64,000 bases of DNA from Ancrocorticia populi. Lineage in GTDB: Bacteria; Actinomycetota; Actinomycetes; Actinomycetales; Actinomycetaceae. Numbering within the stretch: position 1 is the first letter of the stretch; every line of letters starts with the position of its first letter. Shown here one piece after another: positions 16,621 to 26,377 of this stretch. Where the stretch lies: assembly GCF_003123745.1 (NCBI RefSeq), contig NZ_QETB01000001.1, positions 248,001 to 312,000 of the forward strand, in the 5' to 3' direction. The notes beneath the pieces were generated by a model. That model was not told the DNA's origin. It did not search any database and saw nothing but the letters and a program-made list of their open reading frames with translations. The position numbers were made by a program, and so were the translations under genes.

Positions 16621-18501
16621 ATGGACAAGGACTCACAGCGCGTAACGATCGATGCTCTTTCAACGGTCAACGAGTATCTTGACCGCTCCGATTGGCGTGT
16701 AAACGCCAATGCGAATCAGGATTATTCACTCGGGGGCTTGATCCTCAATTCATCAGGCAAGACGATCGCGAACTACTGGCTCTCCAGCGTTTACTCCGAA
16801 GATGAGGGCCGAGCCCACCGCGAGGGCGATTATCACATTCACGATCTGGATATGTTGGCCGGATACTGTGCTGGTTGGTCCCTGCGCCGCCTCATCGAGG
16901 AGGGGTTCAACGGGGTATCGGGCGCCATTAGCTCTGCCCCACCCAAGCACTTCAGCTCCGCCTGCGGTCAGATTGTCAACTTCCTTGGCACCCTCCAGAA
17001 CGAGTGGGCCGGCGCTCAGGCATTCAGCTCCTTTGATACCTATATGGCGCCCTTCATTCGGCTGGACAATATGACCTTCGATCAGGTTAAGCAGCAGATT
17101 CAGGAGCTCATCTACAACCTCAACGTCCCTTCGCGTTGGGGCAGCCAGTGCCCGTTCACTAACCTGACGTTTGACTGGACATGCCCCGCGGACATCGCGG
17201 ATAACGTCCCGCTGATCGGCGAGGAAGTGTGCGATTTTACCTACGGCGATCTTCAGGCGGAGATGGACATGGTGAACCGCGCCTACATGGAAGTGATGAT
17301 GGAGGGTGATGCGGACGGGCGTGTGTTCACCTTCCCGATCCCCACCTACAACATGACGAAGGATTTCGATTGGGATAGCCCCAACGCTGATCTTCTGTTC
17401 GCCATGACGGCCAAGTACGGCCTGCCCTACTTCCAGAACTTCATCAATTCGGAGCTGGATCCGGGCATGATCCGCTCGATGTGCTGCCGCCTCCAGCTAG
17501 ACCTACGCGAACTTCTCAAGCGGGGCAACGGCCTCTTCGGATCGGCCGAGCTCACGGGCTCGATTGGCGTGGTCACCTTGAACATGGCCCGCCTGGGCTA
17601 CCTGTACAAGGGCGATGAAGAGGGCATGCTTGCCCGCGTGGATTACCTTATGGATCTGGCTAAGTCCACGTTGGAGAAGAAGCGCGCGAAAGTCAGCGAG
17701 CTCATGGAGCAGGGCCTCTACCCCTACTCCAAGCGCTACCTCGGCCACCTGAACAACCACTTCTCCACTATCGGTGTGAACGGGATGAACGAGATGGTCC
17801 GTAACTTCACGGACGATCGCTACGATCTTACGGATCCCGAGGGACACGAGATGACCGTGCGCATCCTTGATCACGTGCGCGCCCGCCTCGTGGATTTCCA
17901 AGAGGAAACCGGCAACATGTACAACTTGGAGGCAACGCCCGCCGAAGGAACCACGTACCGGTTCGCCAAGGAGGATCGCAAGCGTTTCGCCGATATTCTC
18001 CAAGCCGGAACGGACGCGGAGCCCTACTATACGAACTCCTCGCAACTCCCGGTTGGCTACACGGAAGATGCCTTCGAAGCCTTGGAGCAGCAGGCTGATC
18101 TGCAGTCCATGTACACGGGCGGCACTGTGCTGCACCTGTACATGAACGAGCAGATGACGTCCGCCCAGGCGTGCAAGAAGCTGGTACGCAGAGCCCTCAC
18201 CAACTTCCATTTGCCTTACATCACTATCACGCCCACGTTCTCCATCTGCCCGGTCCACGGGTACTTGGCCGGAGAGCACCTCACGTGCGAGCAGTGCGCG
18301 GAGCTAGATCCGTCCGCCGAACCGCAGCCCTGCGAGGTGTGGACCCGCGTGATGGGTTATTTCCGTCCCGTTCAATCATTCAACATTGGCAAGAAGGGCG
18401 AATACCACGAGCGCGTCACCTTCAAGGAGAAGGCTCTGGGAAGCTCCGTCAAGAGCGCTCTGGCCGATTCCTACGAAGAATTCCAGAAGATGAATGCCTA
18501 G
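16621..18501 (+). CDS. nrdD: Anaerobic (class III) ribonucleoside-triphosphate reductase, large subunit
   Basis: This glycyl-radical enzyme makes dNTPs without oxygen. HIHDLDMLAGYCAGWSL, SACGQIVNFLGTLQNEWAGAQAFSSFDTY and FTFPIPTYN are NrdD hallmarks. The C-terminal zinc site is CPVHGYLAGEHLTCEQC, and the glycyl radical site is RVMGY with the Gly near residue 579. At 626 residues it begins directly with the catalytic domain and shows no N-terminal ATP cone, so allosteric overall-activity control may be absent. An AAGAGGAT site precedes the ATG. It overlaps nrdG by eight bases. Confidence 0.96.
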   Translation: MDKDSQRVTIDALSTVNEYLDRSDWRVNANANQDYSLGGLILNSSGKTIANYWLSSVYSEDEGRAHREGDYHIHDLDMLAGYCAGWSLRRLIEEGFNGVSGAISSAPPKHFSSACGQIVNFLGTLQNEWAGAQAFSSFDTYMAPFIRLDNMTFDQVKQQIQELIYNLNVPSRWGSQCPFTNLTFDWTCPADIADNVPLIGEEVCDFTYGDLQAEMDMVNRAYMEVMMEGDADGRVFTFPIPTYNMTKDFDWDSPNADLLFAMTAKYGLPYFQNFINSELDPGMIRSMCCRLQLDLRELLKRGNGLFGSAELTGSIGVVTLNMARLGYLYKGDEEGMLARVDYLMDLAKSTLEKKRAKVSELMEQGLYPYSKRYLGHLNNHFSTIGVNGMNEMVRNFTDDRYDLTDPEGHEMTVRILDHVRARLVDFQEETGNMYNLEATPAEGTTYRFAKEDRKRFADILQAGTDAEPYYTNSSQLPVGYTEDAFEALEQQADLQSMYTGGTVLHLYMNEQMTSAQACKKLVRRALTNFHLPYITITPTFSICPVHGYLAGEHLTCEQCAELDPSAEPQPCEVWTRVMGYFRPVQSFNIGKKGEYHERVTFKEKALGSSVKSALADSYEEFQKMNA

Positions 18502-19225
18502 CATGGTCTCAGCCGACGATCTCGCGGTGGCCGGCCTAGTCCCGCTCTCCAGCGTGGACTGGCCGGACCATCTGGTGGCCACCGTGTTCTGTCAGGGGTG
18601 CCCGTGGCGCTGCCCGTACTGCCAAAACTCTGCGATCTTGGACACCCGGACTCCAGGGATCGTCCCGTGGCCCGAGGTCACGTCCCTTCTGGATCGGCGC
18701 GCCGGGCTCCTTGATGGAGTGGTGTTCACGGGCGGCGAGGCGATGCGCCAGCCCGCCTTGATCCCTGCCATGGAAGAAGTTCGCGGGCGCGGGCTGCAAA
18801 TCGGCCTGCACACCGCCGGAGCCTACCCGAGGCGTCTGGCCGAAGCCCTTCCCCTCATCGATTGGGTGGGACTGGACATCAAGGCGCTTGCCGGGGATTA
18901 CCGCGAGGCCGCCGGGTTCAACGGCGGGGACAAGGCGTGGGAGTCACTGCGGCTTGTCCTTGAGGAGGGGGATCGGCTCGATTACGAGGTTCGTCTCACC
19001 GTATTCCCCGGAGCGCCGGCCGATCGTCACTTCACTGAGTTTCTGGGGGCGTTGCGCGAGGCGGGCGTGGAGAACTTCGCGCTTCAGGAGGCTCGTTCGC
19101 AGGGGACCGACGAGGTGTTCCAAGCCATGGCCGAGCGCTGGGACATGCCCGCTTGGCGCGCCCGCTGGGATGAGATGGCCGATGGGGCCCGTTCTGCCGG
19201 GTTTGCGAACGTGGTGGTCCGGTAG
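18494..19225 (+). CDS. nrdG: Anaerobic ribonucleotide reductase activating protein (radical SAM)
   Basis: The 243-residue radical SAM enzyme installs the glycyl radical on NrdD using S-adenosylmethionine. The cluster-binding motif is CPWRCPYC (C36, C40, C43 in C-x3-C-x2-C), with the TGGEA SAM-contact motif after it. Overlap with nrdD by eight bases couples their translation. An alternative ATG at 18503 would trim three residues. NrdG of this length is longer than the E. coli form (about 154) and belongs to the larger actinobacterial/archaeal type. Confidence 0.93.
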   Translation: MPSMVSADDLAVAGLVPLSSVDWPDHLVATVFCQGCPWRCPYCQNSAILDTRTPGIVPWPEVTSLLDRRAGLLDGVVFTGGEAMRQPALIPAMEEVRGRGLQIGLHTAGAYPRRLAEALPLIDWVGLDIKALAGDYREAAGFNGGDKAWESLRLVLEEGDRLDYEVRLTVFPGAPADRHFTEFLGALREAGVENFALQEARSQGTDEVFQAMAERWDMPAWRARWDEMADGARSAGFANVVVR

Positions 19226-19255
19226 TTTTTTAACGACGACGGCGGATTCCAGTGC

Positions 19256-19299
19256 TCGCCGTTTCCCCAGAACCCCTTCGTGCAGTGTTTCTCCACAGG
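19256..19299 (+). repeat. Shared upstream element, copy 1 (before the LPXTG gene)
   Basis: TCGCCGTTTCCCCAGAAC at the left and TTTCTCCACAGG at the right, 44 bases overall, match the 43-base element at 26286-26328 with almost the same spacing. It lies about 96 bases before the start of the LPXTG protein gene. Confidence 0.5.
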
Positions 19300-19394
19300 G
19301 TGCGTGATGTACCCGCGTGGCTTTTTATCTCTCCGATAGCGTCTCGATACCTGCTGGGCCATTCGGTCCGGCGATATCGGACCGAAAGGACGAG

Positions 19395-21716
19395 ATGGTG
19401 AAAGCGACGTTTGCATCACTCATCGCGGCTGCTGTGGCGGTGAGCACCTTGATGGTGCCACCAGTTCAAGCAGAACCAGCCCCCACCCACTCAATTAGCA
19501 TTCCGCAGGCGGCTCCTGGATGGAGCTTCGGGGAGGGCATATCGTTTGGAACAAAGAACTTCTCAGGAGTTGTTCGCGATTCCAAGGGCACCAAGTACAC
19601 GTGCGCGGCGGACGGAGGTGTGTATTCTCTTGCCTCCTCCTTGGTGAGCAACGGAAGCATGAAGGCCCCCAAACAAGTGAACAGCCTGAAGGTTGTGGGC
19701 AACGTTCCAGCCGGTGCCACCCCAAAGAAGGGAACGGTCAAGGATAAGAAGAAGCTAGGGCAGATGGCCTATATTGCGTCGCTTGCTGGGAAGCCAAGTG
19801 ACGTGGACGCGGCGGCAACGGAGGCCGCCATTGCAAGGGTTGGTGGTGTTTACTCCGGCTCTATCTGGGAGAAGGCCGCCCAGGGCAAATTGAAGACAGG
19901 CAAGGCTCTCAAACCAGCGGTGGTGCGTTCCGGGGAGCTATACGCCCAGGCCAAGAAGTATGCGGGTCCGTATAAGGCAACCCTCAAGATTGATCTACCT
20001 GAGAACTCCTCGGAGGGGACAATTAGACGAATCGGGCTGACATCTGCCTCGGGAAAGAACGTGCCGGGCCACCCCTTCGAGCTCAAGCTTTCGGGGCCAG
20101 CGACGTTCGTAGACGGCACCACTTCCATCAAGGACAAGACTGCTTCGAGCACCCAGAAGATCGATATCCGCACAACCGGGGACGGTAAGGTGACGGCGAC
20201 GCTCGTGATCAAGGATGTGGCCGATTCGCGTCCTTGGATCTCTAAGGGCACTTCAGATCGAGGCCGTGCCCAGAACCTCATCGTCTTGGGGAAGAAGACG
20301 GAGATTTCTGCACAGGCAAAAGCACAATCCACCTCTCCCATGTTCGAGCCTCAGATTGCTACCGAAGTGAAGGACAAGCAGGTGGGCAAAGGCGATCCGC
20401 TAGTGGATGTCCTGAACGTGACGAGCAAGAGCGGAACTTGGCCATTCGTGAAGAAGACGGGCGAACCCATCACAATTCGGGCGAAGGTTGACGTGTACGG
20501 GCCGTTTTCGAGCCCACGGGCTGAGGTAAAGGACGGAGCAGAGTTTGCTCAGTCACTTATCGGAACGTACAGCGTAGACGTCAATGGTGAAGGTAGTTAC
20601 CAAACCGATGGCGCGATAACCGCTCCTGAGGAAGGGTTCTACTTCTTCCAGGCCCGCGTTGATCCCAAGGATCAAGGCAAACTATCCGAGAAGATAACAG
20701 CCTTCACCTCTCCTTTCTTCGAGGCGAGCGAGACCAGCGTGGTCCAGTGGCAACCATCGATCGTTTCAGAGGCCACGGCGAAGGCTTTAGATGATGGAGG
20801 TGTGGGTATTCGTGACGTCATCACCGTTTCTGGGATGCCGGAAGACCACGGGGACTTCGGTGGAGTGAGCGACTGGGAGGCAGATCATCAGGTGATCGTC
20901 CATTCCCTGTACTTCGTGCCGGCTGGAACCGAGCACACTGAAGGTGTGACCGAGGATCTTGAGGCACTCGCCACCGTGGAGACCCCCGCAGCAAACGGAG
21001 AATATGTGATCGAGGCCGATCAATTTCCGATGGATCTGGACCTCGGGGTGGGAACCTATCAGGTGGTTTCCGAGTTCGCGGGGGACGCCCGCGTGGTCTC
21101 ACTCAAAACCTCGGATATTGAGCCGAGCGAACAGGCTAAGCCGGAGTTCGGAACCGTGCGCACCGAGGCTCAGGTGGTGGGTGCCGATACTCTGACTCCC
21201 GAGGGGACAATTCGGGACACCGTGATCCTTGAAGGTGCCTTCCCCAAGGGTGCCTACACAGACGTTGACCTGTACACATGGGAAGCAGGAGGCGAGCCTG
21301 TATGCGAGGAAGCCATCTGGACTGCCGAGCGGATTGAGCACGGGAATGAGGCAGGCGAATACCACACGGATGAGTACACGGTCTCAGATAGCGAGGTTGC
21401 GGTATACGGATTCGTTGAGCGCACGTATGACCAAAACGGCAATCCGATCTCAACGGGAGAATGTGGCGCGGAATCCGAGACGATCCAAGTAGTAGCTCCT
21501 CCGGCCGCGACGCCGCCGCCCACTACGGCACCCGCTACGCCACTGCCACCAGCCACGTCAGCGCCAATCGCGCCGGTTGATCTAACCCCGAGTGCGTCTC
21601 CCAGTACTCCGGCCGAGCTACCCAATACCGGCTTTGATGCCAAGAGTCTTATCCCCATTTCACTCGCATTGATCTGCATCGGTTCGATCGCATTTCTCGT
21701 GGTCAGGAGGAGGTAA
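19395..21716 (+). CDS. LPXTG cell-wall-anchored surface protein
   Basis: The protein is about 773 residues. It begins with a signal peptide (MVKATFASLIAAAVAVSTLM, cleavage likely after VQA) and ends with the sortase signal LPNTG (about residues 742-746), a hydrophobic helix and RRR. The bulk is beta-rich with Pro/Thr/Ala repeats before the anchor, which span the wall. I see no catalytic motif or named adhesin domain; a scaffold or adhesin role is a guess. The ATG at 19395 follows GAAAGGACGAG. The upstream element at 19256-19299 recurs before the lipoprotein gene at 26378. Confidence 0.85.
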   Translation: MVKATFASLIAAAVAVSTLMVPPVQAEPAPTHSISIPQAAPGWSFGEGISFGTKNFSGVVRDSKGTKYTCAADGGVYSLASSLVSNGSMKAPKQVNSLKVVGNVPAGATPKKGTVKDKKKLGQMAYIASLAGKPSDVDAAATEAAIARVGGVYSGSIWEKAAQGKLKTGKALKPAVVRSGELYAQAKKYAGPYKATLKIDLPENSSEGTIRRIGLTSASGKNVPGHPFELKLSGPATFVDGTTSIKDKTASSTQKIDIRTTGDGKVTATLVIKDVADSRPWISKGTSDRGRAQNLIVLGKKTEISAQAKAQSTSPMFEPQIATEVKDKQVGKGDPLVDVLNVTSKSGTWPFVKKTGEPITIRAKVDVYGPFSSPRAEVKDGAEFAQSLIGTYSVDVNGEGSYQTDGAITAPEEGFYFFQARVDPKDQGKLSEKITAFTSPFFEASETSVVQWQPSIVSEATAKALDDGGVGIRDVITVSGMPEDHGDFGGVSDWEADHQVIVHSLYFVPAGTEHTEGVTEDLEALATVETPAANGEYVIEADQFPMDLDLGVGTYQVVSEFAGDARVVSLKTSDIEPSEQAKPEFGTVRTEAQVVGADTLTPEGTIRDTVILEGAFPKGAYTDVDLYTWEAGGEPVCEEAIWTAERIEHGNEAGEYHTDEYTVSDSEVAVYGFVERTYDQNGNPISTGECGAESETIQVVAPPAATPPPTTAPATPLPPATSAPIAPVDLTPSASPSTPAELPNTGFDAKSLIPISLALICIGSIAFLVVRRR

Positions 21717-21818
21717 ACAGGAAGCCGACTCAGCGAAAGGACTCGCAGCGGTGTTATAGTCCCGGGAGAACCACCGTTGAATCTGTGGGTAAAACCCCGA
21801 GTGTCAGAAGGAAGCAAC

Positions 21819-24494
21819 GTGACCAAACTCGTCATTGTCGAGTCTCCAGCCAAGGGCAGGACCATTAGTGGGTACTTGGGCGGCGATTACGATGTTGAAG
21901 CCTCGGTAGGCCACATTCGAGACCTGCCGCAGCCCTCCGAGTTGCCAGCAGATATGAAGAAGGGGCCCTACGGCCGCTTCGCCGTAGACGTTGATAATGG
22001 TTTCGATCCCTATTATGTGGTTGCGCCAGAAAAAAAGAAGAAAGTGGCTGAGCTTCGCAAGAAGCTCAAAGAGGCCGACGAACTTCTTCTGGCAACTGAT
22101 GAGGATCGCGAAGGCGAGGCTATCGCGTGGCATCTGTACGAGGTGCTCAAGCCCAAGGTTCCGGTGAAACGCATGGTGTTTCATGAGATCACCCAAGAGG
22201 CGATCTCTCGGGCACTGGACAATCCGCGTGAGCTTGATACCCAGCTTGTTGACGCGCAGGAATCGCGGAGAATCCTCGACCGGTTGGTCGGGTACGAGGT
22301 TTCTCCGCTCCTGTGGCGGAAGATTGCTCCGGGGCTATCCGCTGGCCGCGTACAGTCGGTGGCAACCCGCCTCGTGGTGGATCGCGAGCGCGAGCGTATG
22401 GCCTTCGTTGCCGCTTCCTACTGGGACGTCACCGCGCTCATGGTTAAGGCCTCAGAGACATTCTCTGCGAAGCTCGTGGGCCTCGACGGTGCGCGCATCG
22501 CCACGGGCCGCGATTTTGACGATAAGGGCCAACTCAAGACGAAGGCGGTCAAGGCCGGGATCCGCACGCTGAATGAGGCGGATGCCCACGCCATCGAGGA
22601 GGTAGCTGCCAGCAATCAGGCCACGGTGACTTCCGTTGAAACGAAGCCGTATAAGCGCCGTCCCGCTCCGCCATTTACTACCTCGACTCTGCAGCAGGAG
22701 GCTTCTCGAAAGCTGCGCATGAGCGCCCGTGACACGATGCGCACGGCTCAAGGACTGTATGAGAACGGCTTTATCACATACATGCGTACCGATTCGGTCA
22801 ACTTATCTGAGCAGGCTGTCGCTGCGGCGCGCACCCAGATCAAGGAGCTGTACGGGGCTGCCTCACTTACGGACAAACCCCGCCATTACGCCACGAAGTC
22901 CAAGGGTGCTCAGGAAGCCCACGAGGCGATCCGGCCGGCCGGCGATCACTTCCGCACGCCGAGTCAGGTCCGGGGTCAGCTCAACGGCGCACAATTCAAA
23001 CTGTACGAGCTTATCTGGAAGCGGACCATTGCCTGCCAGATGGCCGATGCAGTGGGTAAGACTGCCACGGTGAAGCTATCTGTCCCGCTCGCGGGGGTGG
23101 CTTCGAGCCAAGCTGGAGAATTCTCGGCCTCGGGAACGGTCATTACCTTCCCAGGATTCCTCGCGGCTTACGAGGAATCCCAAGATGCTAAGCGCTATGG
23201 CAGCTCCGAGAAAGAGGGACAGAATCGCCTCCCAGATCTCTCCGAGGGTGAGGTTCTCTCTGTGGCTGAAGCCTCAGCTGAAGGCCACGAGACGCAGCCG
23301 CCTCCGAGGTATACGGAGGCCTCGCTTGTCAAGACCATGGAGGACCTTGGAATCGGACGGCCCTCAACCTATGCGGCAACGATCTCTACGATCTCGGACC
23401 GCGGGTATGTGGAGCACCGCGGTCAGGCGCTCGTACCCACATGGGTGGCGTTCTCCGTGACGCGCCTCTTGGAAGAGAATCTTCCTCACCTCGTGGATTA
23501 CGACTTCACGGCTCACATGGAAAACGAGCTGGATTCCATTGCGGCCGGGAACGAGGAGGGCCCGGTATACCTCGAACGCTTCTGGCGTGGGAACGATAGC
23601 ACGCCTGGCCTTGAAGGGCAGGTGGAGAGCCTCGGAGATATCGATGCCCGCGCGGTGAACTCTATTGCGCTGGGCGGAGGTATCACGCTGCGCGTGGGAC
23701 GATACGGTCCTTACCTTCAGGAGACCGGACCCGACGGCGAGGAGCTTCGCCGCGCCTCCGTACCCGAAGGCGTTGCCCCAGACGAACTCACCGTAGATAA
23801 GGCCAAAGAGATCCTCGAAAAGGGATCGGCCCAAGGCCGCGAGTTGGGCGTGGATCCCGAAACCAATCACGTGATTCTAGCCAAGGTTGGGCGCTTCGGC
23901 CCCTACATCACCGAGGAGATTCCCGACGGCGAGGTTGCCTTGACACCAACCGGCAGGCCATCCAAGCGTAAGCCGAAGCCTCGCACTGCCTCGCTCTTCT
24001 CAACCATGGATCCCGAAACGGTCACTCTGGAGCAGGCGCTATCTTTGCTTTCGCTTCCTCGCACCGTTGGCCAGTTGGATGGCGAAGACGTCTTGGCAGC
24101 CAACGGCCGCTATGGTCCCTACCTCAAGAAGGGATCGGACTCGCGATCGCTCACCAGCGAGGAGCAGATCTTCTCGATCACAGTGGAAGAGGCTAAAGCG
24201 CTCTTCGATCAGCCTAAGCAGCGGCGCGGAGCAACTACCAAGGAGCCCCTCAAGGAGCTGGGTGTGGATCCGGTAAGTGAGAAGACCGTCCTGCTCAAGG
24301 ATGGACGTTTCGGTCCCTACGTCACCGACGGCACAGTTAATGCCTCGCTCAAACGCGATGACGATCCCAACATGATCACTAATGAGCGCGCCTACGAATT
24401 GCTGGCCGAACGCAGGGCCAAGGGACCTGCAAAGAAGCTGAAGCGTAAGGCAGCGAAGGGTAAGACGTCGTCGTCCAAAAAAAAGGCGAAGTAA
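21819..24494 (+). CDS. topA: DNA topoisomerase I (type IA)
   Basis: The enzyme relaxes negative supercoils. TKLVIVESPAKGRTI and ATDEDREGEAIAWHL form the Toprim domain with acidic metal ligands. FITYMRTDSVNLS holds the catalytic Tyr (about Y321). The C-terminal half carries repeated R-x-G-x-F/Y-G-P-Y modules and a Lys-rich tail, as in actinobacterial TopA. The GTG at 21819 follows GAAGGAAG and gives 891 residues; an upstream in-frame ATG at 21777 lacks a good site. TTATAGT at 21754-21760 may be the -10 box. tmk follows directly. Confidence 0.97.
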   Translation: MTKLVIVESPAKGRTISGYLGGDYDVEASVGHIRDLPQPSELPADMKKGPYGRFAVDVDNGFDPYYVVAPEKKKKVAELRKKLKEADELLLATDEDREGEAIAWHLYEVLKPKVPVKRMVFHEITQEAISRALDNPRELDTQLVDAQESRRILDRLVGYEVSPLLWRKIAPGLSAGRVQSVATRLVVDRERERMAFVAASYWDVTALMVKASETFSAKLVGLDGARIATGRDFDDKGQLKTKAVKAGIRTLNEADAHAIEEVAASNQATVTSVETKPYKRRPAPPFTTSTLQQEASRKLRMSARDTMRTAQGLYENGFITYMRTDSVNLSEQAVAAARTQIKELYGAASLTDKPRHYATKSKGAQEAHEAIRPAGDHFRTPSQVRGQLNGAQFKLYELIWKRTIACQMADAVGKTATVKLSVPLAGVASSQAGEFSASGTVITFPGFLAAYEESQDAKRYGSSEKEGQNRLPDLSEGEVLSVAEASAEGHETQPPPRYTEASLVKTMEDLGIGRPSTYAATISTISDRGYVEHRGQALVPTWVAFSVTRLLEENLPHLVDYDFTAHMENELDSIAAGNEEGPVYLERFWRGNDSTPGLEGQVESLGDIDARAVNSIALGGGITLRVGRYGPYLQETGPDGEELRRASVPEGVAPDELTVDKAKEILEKGSAQGRELGVDPETNHVILAKVGRFGPYITEEIPDGEVALTPTGRPSKRKPKPRTASLFSTMDPETVTLEQALSLLSLPRTVGQLDGEDVLAANGRYGPYLKKGSDSRSLTSEEQIFSITVEEAKALFDQPKQRRGATTKEPLKELGVDPVSEKTVLLKDGRFGPYVTDGTVNASLKRDDDPNMITNERAYELLAERRAKGPAKKLKRKAAKGKTSSSKKKAK

Positions 24495-25100
24495 GTGTTT
24501 ATCACGTTTGAGGGCGGGGACGGCGCGGGCAAAACTACTCACCTGCGCTTGCTCGCGCAGTGGCTTGGAGAGGCCGGCTACGACGTGGTGACCACGCGCG
24601 AGCCGGGTGGAACAGAGCTCGGCAGATCAATTCGTGAGCTGATCCTGCACGGCGGGGACGTTGCACCCAAGGCGGAGGCTCTGCTGTATGCCGCGGATCG
24701 CGCCCATCACATCGCCACCGTGGTGCGGCCCGCCCTCGTACGTGGAACCGTCGTGATTGCGGATCGGTACCTTGACTCTTCGGTTGCATACCAGGGTGTG
24801 GCGCGCGATCTTGGGCTTGAAGAGGTTCGCCAGCTTAGCTTGTGGGCCACGGATGGGCTGATGCCGGATCGGACCATTTTGCTGGATGTTCCCGTTGAGG
24901 TGGGAAGTGCGCGTGTGGGAAAGAGCCAGGACCGGATTGAGGCCGCTGGACGCGAGTTCCACGAATCGGTGCGCCGCGAGTTTCGTCTGCTAGCCGAAAA
25001 GGAACCCGAGCGGTGGCGGATTGTGGATGCCACGCCGGACGTGGAGACGGTGGCGGCGAGTGTTCGCGCTGCCGTTCTGGATCTTTTTGATCGAGGGTAA
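24495..25100 (+). CDS. tmk: Thymidylate kinase
   Basis: This kinase phosphorylates dTMP to dTDP. FITFEGGDGAGKTTHLRLL is the P-loop, TTREPGGTELG holds the DRX-like/REPGGT substrate motif, ADRYLDSSVAYQG is the DRY motif and the LID region is GSARVGKSQDRIEAAG. The 201-residue length is normal. It starts with GTG immediately after the topA stop (no gap), and holB begins two bases after its own stop, so the three genes form one operon. Confidence 0.96.
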   Translation: MFITFEGGDGAGKTTHLRLLAQWLGEAGYDVVTTREPGGTELGRSIRELILHGGDVAPKAEALLYAADRAHHIATVVRPALVRGTVVIADRYLDSSVAYQGVARDLGLEEVRQLSLWATDGLMPDRTILLDVPVEVGSARVGKSQDRIEAAGREFHESVRREFRLLAEKEPERWRIVDATPDVETVAASVRAAVLDLFDRG

Positions 25101-25102
25101 CT

Positions 25103-26263
25103 GTGAGCGTCTTTGATGAGTTGGCCGGTCAGGCCGCGGCTAGGGAGCAGTTAGAGCGCGCTGCCGCGGCGTCGCGATTGGACCGCGCTGATTCCTCCAT
25201 GACGCAGGCGTGGCTGTTTACCGGGCCTCCCGGATCCGGTAGGTCGAACGCCGCCCGAGCGTTGGCCGCCTCGCTCGAATGTACGGGGCCGGTGCCTGGG
25301 TGCGGGGAATGCTCGGCGTGCCGCAACGTCATGGCCGGGAACCACCCGGACGTGGAGATTGTGGCAACTCACGGCGTCACCATCACCGTGGATCAGACGC
25401 GTTCTCTCGTAGGTGGCTCGTACATGGCCCCAGGCGTTGGGCGGTGGCGAGTAATCATCGTAGAGGACGCGGACCGCATGGCCGAGCGTACAACGAACGT
25501 GCTGCTCAAAGCGATCGAGGAACCCCCACCCACAACGATCTGGATTCTGTGCACGCCTTCGCCCGAGGATGTGATGCAAACGATCCGTTCGCGCTGCCGT
25601 GGCGTCAATCTGGTTGTTCCGGCCGCCGAAGATGTGGCGGATCTGCTAGTGCGGCGCGACGGCGTGGATCCCGCCGTGGCGATTGTTGCGGCGAGGGCCG
25701 CACAGTCGCATATCGGGCGTGCGCGGGCCCTGGCACTTGACCCTCAGGCTGGTGAGCAGAGGCAGGCTACCCTGCGCGCTGCCCTGTCCGTGCGTGGCGC
25801 CGCGGACGCTATCATTGGCGCGCAGCGGATCATGAACGTGGCCGTTGACGTTGCGGGGTCCAAGGCCGGTACCTCGAAGGATGAGGATATCGCGGAGCTG
25901 AAGCGGTCGCTTGGTATTGAGGATGGTGCGCGGGTACCGCCGGCGGTCCGCGCCCAGATTCGTGAAGTTGAGGAAGAGCACAAGCGCCGCGCCACCCGTG
26001 CGAAGAGGGATGAACTGGACCGCGCGATGGTGGATATTCTGTCCATATTTCGCGACGTCCTCACCGTTCAGTTGGGTGCCGATATTGCGCTTGTGAATGC
26101 AGATTTTTCACGGGGAATTGAGGCGCTCGCCGAGGCATCTACGCCTGAGCAATCTGTTGAGCGGATGGATGCGATCGCCCTTGCGCGCAAGCGGCTGGCC
26201 GGAAACGTTGATCCGCTTCTCGCGGTGGAAGCCATGATGATGGCCTTCCGCCCGCAGGCCTAG
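25103..26263 (+). CDS. holB: DNA polymerase III subunit delta-prime (clamp-loader)
   Basis: The clamp-loader ATPase-fold subunit is 386 residues. It has a P-loop-like TGPPGSGRSNAARAL in which the Walker lysine is replaced by Arg, as expected for the inactive delta-prime. There is a zinc module CTGPVPGCGECSACRN, then IIVEDADRMAERTTNVLLKAIEEPPPTTIWIL with the SRC arginine finger (IRSRCRG). Starting GTG at 25103 is two bases after tmk. The tmk-holB pairing is widespread. Confidence 0.93.
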   Translation: MSVFDELAGQAAAREQLERAAAASRLDRADSSMTQAWLFTGPPGSGRSNAARALAASLECTGPVPGCGECSACRNVMAGNHPDVEIVATHGVTITVDQTRSLVGGSYMAPGVGRWRVIIVEDADRMAERTTNVLLKAIEEPPPTTIWILCTPSPEDVMQTIRSRCRGVNLVVPAAEDVADLLVRRDGVDPAVAIVAARAAQSHIGRARALALDPQAGEQRQATLRAALSVRGAADAIIGAQRIMNVAVDVAGSKAGTSKDEDIAELKRSLGIEDGARVPPAVRAQIREVEEEHKRRATRAKRDELDRAMVDILSIFRDVLTVQLGADIALVNADFSRGIEALAEASTPEQSVERMDAIALARKRLAGNVDPLLAVEAMMMAFRPQA

Positions 26264-26285
26264 GGCTTCGCGAAGGCTTAAACTC

Positions 26286-26328
26286 TCGCCGTTCCCCCAA
26301 AACGCCCGCCGGGCCTTTTCTCCACAGG
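26286..26328 (+). repeat. Shared upstream element, copy 2 (before the lipoprotein peptidase)
   Basis: TCGCCGTTCCCCCAAAAC and TTTCTCCACAGG with 43 bases overall match copy 1 at 19256-19299. It lies 23 bases after holB and about 50 bases before the peptidase start, so it could be part of that gene's promoter region. TATACG at 26364-26369 is a possible -10. Confidence 0.5.
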
Positions 26329-26377
26329 TTTGCGAACGAAGCGTGCGCGGGGTGGCGCGGACCTATACGGTGTAGGG

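Noticed and set aside
17503-18279. 258-codon minus-strand open frame opposite nrdD
   Set aside because: It lies wholly inside a well-supported gene and its open state follows from the codon bias of the high-GC sense strand. No ribosome binding site or domain.
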